Part shown: piece by piece, positions 26,304 through 34,484 of the stretch
How positions within the stretch are numbered: position 1 is the first letter of the stretch
How the letters are laid out: each line of letters opens with the position of its first letter
Notes under the pieces: model-generated
Seen by the model: only the letters and a program-made list of their open reading frames with translations
What the model was told of the DNA's origin: nothing
Database searches by the model: none
Assembly: GCA_018661465.1 (NCBI GenBank)
Contig: JABJIC010000002.1
Coordinates: 87,771-151,770 of the forward strand
Direction of reading: 5' to 3'
DNA from: Gammaproteobacteria bacterium
Lineage (GTDB): Bacteria > Pseudomonadota > Gammaproteobacteria > Pseudomonadales > Pseudohongiellaceae
DNA: 64,000 bases
Program-made: the position numbers and the translations under genes

Positions 26304-27017
26304 ATGGAAATTGAAATCGCCCTTGCCATCTTGGTCATCCTCGTGGGTTCGTTCGTTCAAAGTTCTATAGGCTTTGGTCTTGCGATTATTTCTGCGCCGA
26401 TCCTATTTTTTATTGATCCCCTTTATGTGCCGGCACCGATAACTGTGTCTGCGCTGACTCTGTCGATCGCAAATTCATATCGTCATTGGGGATCGATATC
26501 TTTTGCAGAATTAAAATATGCCATTGTGGGCAGAATACCAGGCACTGTTGCCGGTGGTTTGTTGCTCGTGGTTATTGACCAAAAGGTGTTGGCGTTGTGG
26601 TTAGGAATTACAGTCTTGGTAGCCGTCAGCCTAAGTATGAGCCGGATCGTGTTCAGGCCTACCAAGAAAGCGTTGTTTACTGCGGGTTTTCTCTCAGGTT
26701 TCATGGGAACCAGTTCTTCCATTGGGGGTCCACCGATGGCGTTGGTTATGCAGCATGAGGAAAATGATTATATCCGCGCAAACCTTGCCGCGTTCTTCGT
26801 CGTAAGCTGTTTGATGTCTCTGGTGATGTTATTCAGCATCGATAGATTTGGTGTTGAAGAGATAATCATTTCTCTGCCCTTGATGCCGGCGACGATAGCT
26901 GGTTACTGGATTGCCATGCGTACAGCTCGTTTGATATCACATGATAATCTTCGTCGATTTTCACTGGGACTGTGCGTGTTTGCTGGCTCAGGGGCGATAG
27001 CGTCATACTGGATTTGA
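26304..27017 (+). CDS. TSUP (TauE/SafE) family membrane permease
   Basis: 237 residues with about seven to eight hydrophobic helices. The repeat signatures GSFVQSSIGFGLAIISAPIL (N-terminal) and GFLSGFMGTSSSIGGPPMAL (C-terminal half) are the paired motifs of this family, which exports or imports sulfur compounds or organic anions (sulfite, sulfoacetate, taurine-derived products). The substrate is unknown. The start directly follows the stop of a short upstream frame, with no ribosome site of its own, so it may be read by coupling. No sulfur-metabolism genes are adjacent. Confidence 0.88.
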   Translation: MEIEIALAILVILVGSFVQSSIGFGLAIISAPILFFIDPLYVPAPITVSALTLSIANSYRHWGSISFAELKYAIVGRIPGTVAGGLLLVVIDQKVLALWLGITVLVAVSLSMSRIVFRPTKKALFTAGFLSGFMGTSSSIGGPPMALVMQHEENDYIRANLAAFFVVSCLMSLVMLFSIDRFGVEEIIISLPLMPATIAGYWIAMRTARLISHDNLRRFSLGLCVFAGSGAIASYWI

Positions 27018-27133
27018 AGCAACTTTTTGCCCTCTGTCCTATTTCTTAGCCTTGGAGTACACTGCCCCTAGGCAAGCTTTCAACAATGTTTGCACTTACG
27101 TTTGTACTAATTTCAGTACGACAGGAGAAAACA

Positions 27134-27514
27134 ATGAAGATGAATCTAATAAAAAAAGTAGTGGCAATTGCTCTAATCGCTGGGTTTTCCCAGTTTTCGC
27201 TAGCTGATAACGCGTCAGCTAATAAACTGATTGCCGGTGTTTTGGTGGATCTAAATCATTTCCCATCTGATGCAGATAGAGGGGCTCTTATGGCTGTGGC
27301 CAATGATGAGAGCAATGGTCAGGGGTTTAGAATGATAGCGGAAGCGGTTGGTAATATTCAGCATTCAGCGAATGCAGAGGGCAAGGCTGCAATGAATCGA
27401 ATCATTGCGTCAGACAGAGCCTCTGCTGAAGCCAAAGCGCTTGCTGAAATTGTGTTGGGAATTAGCCACATGCCAAGTGCAGAAGCGAAAGCAGCACTGG
27501 AAGCCATGCTATAA
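27134..27514 (+). CDS. small periplasmic protein built of three 35-residue repeats
   Basis: 126 residues from ATG 27134, which has ACAGGAG ~7 nt upstream; a 16-codon upstream extension is unlikely. The signal peptide is MKMNLIKKVVAIALIAGFSQFSLA, cut before DNAS. The mature part holds three copies of a helical unit whose His residues are at 42, 77 and 112, exactly 35 apart. The third copy is closest to the consensus LAEIV-G-SHMPSAEAKAALEA. It is alanine-rich with no cysteine. I do not recognise the family. It is followed by a strong terminator and appears monocistronic. A periplasmic helical-repeat scaffold is an inference. Confidence 0.75.
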   Translation: MKMNLIKKVVAIALIAGFSQFSLADNASANKLIAGVLVDLNHFPSDADRGALMAVANDESNGQGFRMIAEAVGNIQHSANAEGKAAMNRIIASDRASAEAKALAEIVLGISHMPSAEAKAALEAML

Positions 27515-27533
27515 GTAGGGTTATTGAGTTTAT

Positions 27534-27575
27534 GAAAAGGCCTCAATCCATTTATGGGTTGGGGTCTTTTTCTTT
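27534..27575 (+). terminator. terminator after the 35-residue-repeat gene
   Basis: AAAAGGCCTCAATCC pairs with GGGTTGGGGTCTTTTT (several G-T pairs) around a short ATTTAT loop, ending in a T-rich tract. Confidence 0.88.
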
Positions 27576-27766
27576 GGGCTTCTGATATGATTGAAAACCC
27601 AATTAGCTCGCTAATATTGATTTAGATTGATGTCAATATTGCAGTTAAGACTATAGTTAAGGCCGTAATTGAAGGTATAGATAAAACGCTGTTAGAGCAG
27701 TAATTAAGAGAGCGCCCAAGTGTAGTTCAGATTGTAGTTCAGATATTAGTTACTAGATGAGAGTGA

Positions 27767-28537
27767 ATGATGGCTAAGTGGCCAGAAGAGATAAGCTTGG
27801 ATTCATTTCAGGAAGCCTGGAACTTTGAGGGTGACGCTTTCTGGAATAGTGTTTTTGAAATGCATAAAGACAAGATGCAAATCAAAAATCCTAAAATCGC
27901 CATAGGTAATCTCAAAAAAATATTTACTGCCACATTTGATCTTTCCCATGAAAAGGGTTTTCAGGGAATGAGTCTTCGAGATCTTAGTCGAGAGACTGGT
28001 ATCAGCATGGGTGGACTCTACGCTTATATCGGTAGCAAGAATGATTTAGCATCTGTAATTGCCGGCGTACTGAGTAAGACTATCGATCAGGTTATTGGTG
28101 GGCTTGCTTCGAATGACCTTCCAGCTATCGATAGACTGCGTGCGATTGTGTATGGCGAAATCTACTCCATCGAAATTCTTAACCCGTGGTATAACTTTTG
28201 TTATATGGAATTAAAAGAATTACCGAAGGCTGAGCAGCAGAACTCTCTCGATTTGGAATTGCGGTTTGACAATATGTTGATCGAAACATTCCGGCAGGGT
28301 GTTCAGAGCGGTGATTTTGTTTGTGAAAATCCTGAGTTGTTGGCTTCTCAGGCAACGGCTCAACTACAGCAGTGGCATCTAAAGAAATGGAAGTTCAAAC
28401 TTCGCGAGGTCGGCCCGCAGGAATATGCTGCTTATATTTTTAATAGTTTGCTGTTGTGTTTAGCTGCAACTGATACCGAGAATAAAAATAAGGCTGGAGC
28501 TATTACAGATACAAAATCGAAGATGGCTTTTCTTTAG
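27767..28537 (+). CDS. TetR/AcrR-family transcriptional regulator
   Basis: 256 residues; ATG 27767 or the next ATG. The first ~35 residues are an extra N-terminal segment. The HTH lies at about 40-90: KKIFTATFDLSHEKGFQGMSLRDLSRETGISMGGLYAYIGSKNDLASVI, the usual TetR pattern with GGLYxYxxSKxxL. The C-terminal ligand domain is unassigned but has several aromatic residues (NPWYNFCYMELKELPK). The convergent neighbour is a lysophospholipid-type acyltransferase, ending 1 bp away, so the target is not obvious. Duplicated TGTAGTTCAGAT-like words lie just upstream of the start. Confidence 0.9.
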   Translation: MMAKWPEEISLDSFQEAWNFEGDAFWNSVFEMHKDKMQIKNPKIAIGNLKKIFTATFDLSHEKGFQGMSLRDLSRETGISMGGLYAYIGSKNDLASVIAGVLSKTIDQVIGGLASNDLPAIDRLRAIVYGEIYSIEILNPWYNFCYMELKELPKAEQQNSLDLELRFDNMLIETFRQGVQSGDFVCENPELLASQATAQLQQWHLKKWKFKLREVGPQEYAAYIFNSLLLCLAATDTENKNKAGAITDTKSKMAFL

Positions 28538-28538
28538 C

Positions 28539-29114
28539 TTAGCTATTCTCAGCTCGTAAACCTTTCTTGTTTGCATAGAAAGCTAATATCTCTTCCATGT
28601 CTTGTTCAAGATTCCCGCTAGGATAATAATAGTCGGCAATGCCTGCTTCTTTTTTTCCTGCGTCAACATAGCCCATGAGGATAGGAACCTTAGCGTTCTG
28701 GGCGATATGGTAGAAGCCGGTTTTCCACTTGGCCACTTTTTTTCGAGTTCCTTCAGGCGGCACCAGAACTACCAAGTCTTCGTTTTCATTATATTGTCTT
28801 ACGGTATCAGTAACGACATTGTGAGACTTGTTTCTATCAATGGGAATTCCGCCTAACCATTTCATAAACCAGCCGAGAGGAAAAGGGAACAAGGTATGTT
28901 TTCCCATCCAGAATACTTTTAGCCTGAGCTTAAGAACAACCAATAACATCAATGGGAAATCCCAATTACTTGTGTGGGGCGCTCCAATCAGAACAAAGCG
29001 AGGGTGATCTAATTCTTTACCAACAGCTTTCCAGCCGATAATTTTCAACAAAGCTATGGCTATCAGTCGAAGTAGGGGAGTGATCAAGGGGGTAGAAAAA
29101 ACAGTAGTTCGCAT
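28539..29114 (-). CDS. 1-acylglycerol-3-phosphate acyltransferase-like (PlsC family)
   Basis: 191 residues, short for PlsC but typical of the small soluble or peripheral subgroup. The catalytic HxxxxD motif is seen in GAPHTSNWDFPLML (about residues 46-59) and the substrate motif in PPEGTRKK (about 118-125). It likely transfers an acyl chain to a lysophospholipid or another alcohol; the acceptor is uncertain. N-terminal residues are hydrophobic (PLLRLIAIALLKIIGWKAVG), likely a membrane anchor. It is convergent with the TetR gene, with stops one base apart. Confidence 0.87.
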   Translation of the reverse strand: MRTTVFSTPLITPLLRLIAIALLKIIGWKAVGKELDHPRFVLIGAPHTSNWDFPLMLLVVLKLRLKVFWMGKHTLFPFPLGWFMKWLGGIPIDRNKSHNVVTDTVRQYNENEDLVVLVPPEGTRKKVAKWKTGFYHIAQNAKVPILMGYVDAGKKEAGIADYYYPSGNLEQDMEEILAFYANKKGLRAENS

Positions 29115-29208
29115 TGTTTAAGGTTCTGGATAAGACCGGCGCAGTATAGCAGTGACTTGCCGACTTTGAAAAATTCTTCTCGATTCTACCCTCCCATAAA
29201 AGGTGCCG

Positions 29209-29260
29209 CAAAAAAATAGGGAGCTGTCTGTTCTTGGGGTAAGAGTTAAGACAGCTCCCC
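29209..29260 (-). terminator. terminator of the secreted R/N/G-rich protein gene
   Basis: A perfect 11-bp stem GGGAGCTGTCT (29219-29229) with AGACAGCTCCC (29249-29259), flanked on the left by an A-run that reads as a T-run on the minus strand. It ends the gene at 29283-29960. Confidence 0.9.
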
Positions 29261-29282
29261 TACTCAAGTGAGAATTTATTGA

Positions 29283-29960
29283 TTAGCCATAATGAAAAGT
29301 AACGGTGAAGTATTCTTTTCGCTTGGCCTTTACGCTGATGTAGTCCATAAAGCCTCGAGTATTTATATGGCGCTCCGGATGGTACAAGCTCAAGGTATAG
29401 CCTCGATGGCTGATCCTTCTTCTTTGAGGGTAGGCAACAACATCCTCAACATGCACCACATCGTTATCAATTCCAGTTAAGGTTACGCCGACTACCCGGC
29501 GGTCAGGGAAGGGATTTTCGATAATTCGAGTGCGACGGGAACTGCCTCCGCGAACCGGCTGAGTGGTGAAGCTGTTGCGATTGTTGATAACGCCATGACG
29601 ACCTTGTCGGTTGCTGGAGCGCTCGCCGTAATTCCTATTGGAGTTTCTGTTGCCGCTGTAGCCATTGCCTCTATTTCTATTGTCAGAGTAGCCGCCTTGA
29701 TTACGAGACCTGTTATTTCTTGATTCACGTCGCTGGTCCCTATGGTCGTCACTATAACGTTGACGACTATCCTCAATTAGAAAGGAAGATGCGATATTGA
29801 GAATCATGCTGAGACCGTCGCCATCTGAATAGTATTCATCAGCCTTGGCGCTTGTTGGATTGACCATGACAAGCAAGCCCGCGAGTAAATACATAGAAAT
29901 CATGGAGAAATTTCTGCTTGGGGCCGGGATTATATTGGTTTGCTCATTAAAGTTAGTCAT
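29283..29960 (-). CDS. secreted protein with Arg/Asn/Gly-rich middle, unknown function
   Basis: 225 residues. A late-starting signal peptide (core MISMYLLAGLLVMV, likely cut after AKA) is followed by a short ordered segment (LSMILNIASSFLIED), then ~90 residues very rich in Arg, Asn, Gly and Ser with repeated N-R-N and GYSxNRN words. The C-terminal ~75 residues look folded (RVVGVTLTGIDNDVVHVEDVVAYPQRRR, then MDYISVKAKRKEYFTVTFHYG). The start could also be the Met at residue 20. I do not recognise the family. The low-complexity basic region could bind nucleic acid or polysaccharide outside the cell. Confidence 0.7.
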   Translation of the reverse strand: MTNFNEQTNIIPAPSRNFSMISMYLLAGLLVMVNPTSAKADEYYSDGDGLSMILNIASSFLIEDSRQRYSDDHRDQRRESRNNRSRNQGGYSDNRNRGNGYSGNRNSNRNYGERSSNRQGRHGVINNRNSFTTQPVRGGSSRRTRIIENPFPDRRVVGVTLTGIDNDVVHVEDVVAYPQRRRISHRGYTLSLYHPERHINTRGFMDYISVKAKRKEYFTVTFHYG

Positions 29961-30043
29961 CTTATGTCTCCTCAGCTTGGTGCCGAGATTCCATAATACG
30001 CCCTCAGGCTGAACTAAAGATGAACGCTAAGGTAGGGCAATTG

Positions 30044-30481
30044 CTATTTTTCGTCATCGCCGAACAGTCGGTTCAGCTCGGCGAGTGCGCGGTCTGCTTC
30101 TGATTGCGGGGAGTTGTCTGTATCAGCTTCTTCTTTTCCGGTCTCTTTGCTTTCGGGTTCGGTTATCTCAACTTCTTCGCCAAAAAGCGCGGCAAGTTTA
30201 GCCTTGGCCAGGAGTGATTCGGCGTCGTCCTTTTCGATATGAGCTTTTGTGTTCACTTTAAAATGCTCACAGAAGTTTGCCTTGTCCTTATCCAGTACAA
30301 AGTCGGCCTGGTCTTCGTGACAGGAATCGGAAATCTTTGGGTCATAGTGTTGGCAGCTAATACAGACATGGAGATCTGCATTGCAGGAGCTACATTCCTC
30401 ATTGCGCGAGAAAGGCAGTAGAACCTTCTTCAATTCGATGCCGCATTTCCAGCATTGCATATCGATGCTGCGGCTTTCCAT
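30044..30481 (-). CDS. zinc-ribbon protein of unknown function
   Basis: 145 residues; the conserved part probably starts at the Met eight codons in (MQCWKCGIELKK). The N-terminal half is cysteine/histidine-rich: CWKCG, ECSSCNADLHVCISCQHYD, SCHEDQ, FCEHF, enough to bind two or three metal ions. The C-terminal half is acidic and probably disordered, ending with a short helix ALAELNRLFGDDEK. I recall similar uncharacterised proteobacterial proteins but no function. It lies 28 bp after the nitroreductase gene on the same strand, so the two are likely cotranscribed. Confidence 0.7.
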   Translation of the reverse strand: MESRSIDMQCWKCGIELKKVLLPFSRNEECSSCNADLHVCISCQHYDPKISDSCHEDQADFVLDKDKANFCEHFKVNTKAHIEKDDAESLLAKAKLAALFGEEVEITEPESKETGKEEADTDNSPQSEADRALAELNRLFGDDEK

Positions 30482-30509
30482 TATGATTCTGCCTTGTGAA
30501 TTGCCATGA

Positions 30510-31064
30510 CTACCATGTCTGGAAAAAGTCGTCGATTTCGGGAAGGCTGACTTTCTTACTGTTGCCGTTGATTGTGCCGAGGTAGAGAAAGCCGATTATT
30601 TTTTCTTGCTCAGTTAATCCGAGACCGTCCATAATCGTTTGATTATAAGCCATCGAACCGGTTCTCCACATTGCACCAACACCCTGTGCATGGGCAGCAT
30701 TGAGCATATTCTGTGTAGCGGCTCCGGCTGATAGGTCCTGTTCCAATTGAGGGACCTTAGGATGTTCCTTATAGCTGGAGATGCAGACGACTATCAGGGG
30801 CGCTCTATGGGGCTTGCGCCGAAGCTTTTGTTCTTGCTCTTCAGAAAGCTCTCCATCTTTCTCTCGAGCGGCTTTAACCAGTAGATCGCCAAGGCGGTCT
30901 CTGGATTCGCCCTCAATAATGAGGAATCTCCATGGTCGAAGCAGGGCATGATCGGCCGCTCTAAAAGCTGCCTTGTAGATATTCTCCAAGACTAATGAGT
31001 CCGGAAGCGGTTCTGTCAGCCTCGGTGCGGAGGTTCGGGAATGTAAGGCGTCGAGGGCTTTCAT
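30510..31064 (-). CDS. YdjA-type nitroreductase (FMN-dependent)
   Basis: 184 residues. The sequence follows E. coli YdjA: LHSRTSAPRLTEPLPDSLVLENIYKAAFRAADHALLRPWRFLIIEGE, HRAPLIVVCISSYKEHPKVPQLEQDLSAGAATQNMLNAAHAQGVGAMWRTG, and IIGFLYLGTING at the end. These are small homodimeric NAD(P)H-dependent flavoproteins; the natural substrate of YdjA is not known. FMN contacts are expected from the Arg-rich first motif and the GAxWRTG block. It is probably in one transcript with the zinc-ribbon gene downstream. Confidence 0.92.
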   Translation of the reverse strand: MKALDALHSRTSAPRLTEPLPDSLVLENIYKAAFRAADHALLRPWRFLIIEGESRDRLGDLLVKAAREKDGELSEEQEQKLRRKPHRAPLIVVCISSYKEHPKVPQLEQDLSAGAATQNMLNAAHAQGVGAMWRTGSMAYNQTIMDGLGLTEQEKIIGFLYLGTINGNSKKVSLPEIDDFFQTW

Positions 31065-31310
31065 AGTATTCAGTGTCGGATTATCTAGAGTCTTGGTGTC
31101 CAGTGGTAAGCATAAATCAATCCAGGACCGGTGGATACCGGGAGTCCTACTTTAAGTAACCACATGGATTGAAAGGGTTTTCTGTTCTCCTAATTGTCAA
31201 CAGGTTCATGTTTAATGAATTGTAAACTGGTATAATTTTCTGCTAATCAGTCGATACCTTCTTGAAGATTGTTTATTAGACTAGAGCGAATATTAGAGAG
31301 AGCCATCCAA

Positions 31311-32963
31311 GTGAATTCCAAGGCAGATGTAATAGCGGCAAGTTCTGAACGAGCTCCTTATCCTCAAGATAAGTCACGCTGGTTCGGAAAAGTTAAGCGC
31401 GAGAAACTGCGTTTGGCGTTCTCGTTCTATTCGCCAGATGGAAATGAAATTGCCATGCCTATCGCCAGCATGTCAGCTTATTTGAAACGTGACTTCCCTG
31501 AAGTAGAAGTCATGCTTGAGCCTGTTCTAATTCTACGTGATGCCGAAAAGTATTCGCCGGTTAATTACGCGAAGATGATTCAGGCTATGGATCCCGATGT
31601 CGCTGCTTTTTCTATAATGAGCCCCCATTGGTATTCCATGGAGCCCTATTTCGAAGAGATCAAGAAACTGATGCCGGATCTGCCAATCGTAATTGGCGGC
31701 TATCAGGCCATGCTTTCCCAGGAACAAACTATCGAGAATCCGAACATCGATTATATCTGTGTCGGTGATGGCGAATATGCCATCGGTAATCTGGTTCATC
31801 ATTTGCGCGGCACTAAGGAAGGTCCTGCGGAAGGACTCTGGGAAAAACTGGAAGATGGATCTGTTTTCGAAACTGAGCCACACCAGATTGGAGATCTTGC
31901 TGCGCTACCATTTCCGGACTATGACATCTTCGCCAAGGAAGACGGTTTTAAGGATGTAAACTCTTCTATCTTCGGCCCGAAGGGTAAGCTGGTGATGCCG
32001 GTAATGACCGGGCGAGGTTGTCCATATCGTTGCACCTATTGTTGTAATACGCCGATCCTCGAAGGATGGAAAACCAAGAAAACATTTTTAAGAAAGTATG
32101 ATCCTCAGGATATGGTCGACGAGCTTATCCGACTTCGAGACAAATACGGAGTTGGCTATTTTGAATTTTGGGATGAGCTGTTTCTCTCTAATTTGAAATT
32201 TGTCCGCGCCTTTTTTGCCCTCTATCAGGATCAGATCCATTTGCCATTTTCAATTAACTCCCGAGTTGAAGTAATGAACGAGGAGTTCTGCCAGACAGCC
32301 GCCGATGCTGGTTGTCATACCATCTGGTTTGGTATCGAAAGTGGAGACGAAGAATTCCGTGCGAAGATGCTGGGCCGTAAGATGACTAACCAGCAGGTTA
32401 TCGATGCCGCTGCGAATTGTAAGAAAGCGGGTATAAATCGACTGACTTTTAATATTGTCGGAACACCTTTGGAAACCGCTGACAATATGCGCAAGACTCT
32501 TGAGCTAAATAAGCTTATAGCACCTGAACATTTTTTCTTCTTCCCCTATATTCCTTTACGGGGCACACCGCTTTATAACATTGCCAAAGAAGAAGGTTTG
32601 TTGTTAACGGACAAGAAGAATTTGCATTACCTTTCCGCAGCTAACGATCGGCAATTTACTCTGAATATGAAAGAGATGCCTGAATTGCTCAATGCTGAGG
32701 AATACAATGAAATTTGTACCGAGATGCTTGCCTTCCAGGAAGCCAATAATCGATTAAGCTACGATGAAGGTTTGAGCGAAGGTGGTGATGAAAAGGCTAC
32801 GGTAGAAGACAAGAGCTTTATTTTCGTGGATGAACCGCCAGAACAAGCTACAGAGCCTTCAGCGCCCGAAGAGAGCACTTCTCCGACTGAAGAAAGTCCG
32901 TCTGCGGCAACAAAGAAACCAGCTTCTGTGTTTGAGGGTATGAAAAACTTCTTCAGAAGTTAA
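31311..32963 (+). CDS. B12-binding-domain radical SAM protein
   Basis: 550 residues from GTG 31311, preferred because it has a GAGAG purine run ~9 nt upstream; an in-frame TTG at 31269 has no ribosome site. The B12-binding-like domain covers about 35-160 (LAFSFYSPDGNE, AFSIMSPHWYSMEPYFEEIKKLMPDLPIVIGGYQAML). The radical SAM core follows: the cluster motif CPYRCTYC in RGCPYRCTYCCNTP, then TIWFGIESGDEEFR and LTFNIVGTPLET. The cobalamin His motif DxHxxG is absent, so cobalamin may not be bound tightly. The last ~75 residues form an acidic Pro/Glu/Ser/Thr tail ending in a basic helix. Substrate unknown. Confidence 0.88.
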   Translation: MNSKADVIAASSERAPYPQDKSRWFGKVKREKLRLAFSFYSPDGNEIAMPIASMSAYLKRDFPEVEVMLEPVLILRDAEKYSPVNYAKMIQAMDPDVAAFSIMSPHWYSMEPYFEEIKKLMPDLPIVIGGYQAMLSQEQTIENPNIDYICVGDGEYAIGNLVHHLRGTKEGPAEGLWEKLEDGSVFETEPHQIGDLAALPFPDYDIFAKEDGFKDVNSSIFGPKGKLVMPVMTGRGCPYRCTYCCNTPILEGWKTKKTFLRKYDPQDMVDELIRLRDKYGVGYFEFWDELFLSNLKFVRAFFALYQDQIHLPFSINSRVEVMNEEFCQTAADAGCHTIWFGIESGDEEFRAKMLGRKMTNQQVIDAAANCKKAGINRLTFNIVGTPLETADNMRKTLELNKLIAPEHFFFFPYIPLRGTPLYNIAKEEGLLLTDKKNLHYLSAANDRQFTLNMKEMPELLNAEEYNEICTEMLAFQEANNRLSYDEGLSEGGDEKATVEDKSFIFVDEPPEQATEPSAPEESTSPTEESPSAATKKPASVFEGMKNFFRS

Positions 32964-33015
32964 TATGCCTTGTGATTAGAAAGAGCCGCTAGTATCAACT
33001 GTCAGTAAGAAACCG

Positions 33016-34389
33016 CTAAGCAGCATCCAGGGCAAGTTGATGTTCAACTTTGATGGCGCTTCTAAATGATCTCCATGAGATCAGCGCCATCAGGAAATTT
33101 CCGCACACCGCGCCTGCAAAAAATCCCGCCAAGCCAAAAAACAGACTTCCGATATATGCCAGTGGAACATAGAAGATAAAGAATCTCATCGCGCTCAGAT
33201 AAAGTGCGCTCATCGGGCGATGCATCGCATTGAGAGAGGAGTTAGTCAAAATGATGATTCCCTGCATGCCATAACCAATAGGCAGTATCCATACAAAAAT
33301 TCTAATGGTCGAGATTACTGCCGGGTCATTGGAAAACACATTTGCGATTAGAGAAGCTCCCAAAGCAAGTAGGACATAAACCAGCATTTGCCAGCCTATG
33401 ATGAAGCGGATAGCCATCTTGTATGCTTCTTCCACACGATCGATTCTGCCGGCGCCATAGTTCTGGCTGATCAATGGAGGAAGAGAGGAAGACATAGCCA
33501 ATACTATCAAGGTAGCTATGGGTTCAATTCTGGCGCCAACACCGAATGCGGCAACCGCCGTGTCTCCAAAGCTGGCCGCTATTGCTGTCATTACTCCCAT
33601 GGCGAGAGGAGTCATCATATTGGCGCCGGCTGCGGGAACACCTATTCTCAACATTTCCCGTCCGGAGGAAAACATAACAGCCTTGCTAGGAAGTTTTGCA
33701 CTGACCAGTTCTTGTTTGAATACCAGCAAGTACATCAAAAAGGTATAACTGCTTCCCCAGGCCAATACAGTAGCCCAAGCTGCGCCCTGTATGCCTAAGG
33801 CAGGCAATGGGCCAGGCCCGAAGATAAGTATGGGGTCGAGAATAGCGTTGAGAAGCCCGGCAGCTGCCATCAGAATACTAGGTGTTTTGGTGTCTCCGCA
33901 GGCGCGAAGTATGCTATTTGCAGTCATGATAGAGACCACCAGCACACTGCCTGGAAACCACACTGTCATATACCTGCGGATATGCACCATCAGTTCTTCA
34001 CTGGCACCCATTAAACCAAAAATTTGATTCATGAAGGTCCAGCATATAGCGACGAGGATGATTGCCAGACCGAGTGAGACGTAATTGATAACGGTGGCAG
34101 CTTCCTTGGCCTTCTCGAAGTCTGATCGACCGAGATACTTACCTACGACAGCCGAAGCGCCGATACCCAGCCCGATAGCGAGACTCATAATGGTAAAGGT
34201 GACGGGAAAGGTGAAACTGATTGCAGTAAGAGATTCTGTGCCCAAGAAGCTGATAAACAGAGTGTCAACCAGACTAAAGGTAAATAGCATGAGCATGCCT
34301 ACGATCATAGGCGTGGTCATGCGAATCAATGATTTTTGAATTGAGCCTTCAACGAGATTGTAGCTATTTTTTTTATACTGCGCTGACAT
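33016..34389 (-). CDS. MATE family multidrug/sodium antiporter
   Basis: 457 residues with 12 hydrophobic helices in two halves. The DinF/NorM-like start is LIRMTTPMIVGMLMLFTFSLVDTLFISFLGTESLTAISFTFP, and the second half opens with MLRIGVPAAGANMMTPLAMGVMTAIAASFGDTAVAAFGVGARIE. It couples drug or metabolite export to Na+ or H+. The substrate cannot be predicted. It is convergent with the radical SAM gene and monocistronic. Confidence 0.93.
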   Translation of the reverse strand: MSAQYKKNSYNLVEGSIQKSLIRMTTPMIVGMLMLFTFSLVDTLFISFLGTESLTAISFTFPVTFTIMSLAIGLGIGASAVVGKYLGRSDFEKAKEAATVINYVSLGLAIILVAICWTFMNQIFGLMGASEELMVHIRRYMTVWFPGSVLVVSIMTANSILRACGDTKTPSILMAAAGLLNAILDPILIFGPGPLPALGIQGAAWATVLAWGSSYTFLMYLLVFKQELVSAKLPSKAVMFSSGREMLRIGVPAAGANMMTPLAMGVMTAIAASFGDTAVAAFGVGARIEPIATLIVLAMSSSLPPLISQNYGAGRIDRVEEAYKMAIRFIIGWQMLVYVLLALGASLIANVFSNDPAVISTIRIFVWILPIGYGMQGIIILTNSSLNAMHRPMSALYLSAMRFFIFYVPLAYIGSLFFGLAGFFAGAVCGNFLMALISWRSFRSAIKVEHQLALDAA

Positions 34390-34484
34390 GTTTAGCTCGG
34401 CATTTTGATTTTACTGCTCTATGTGAATATACCCTAATTGCTCGACTAAATTTCAGCTGACACAGAAAGTTGCATTCAATCGCT

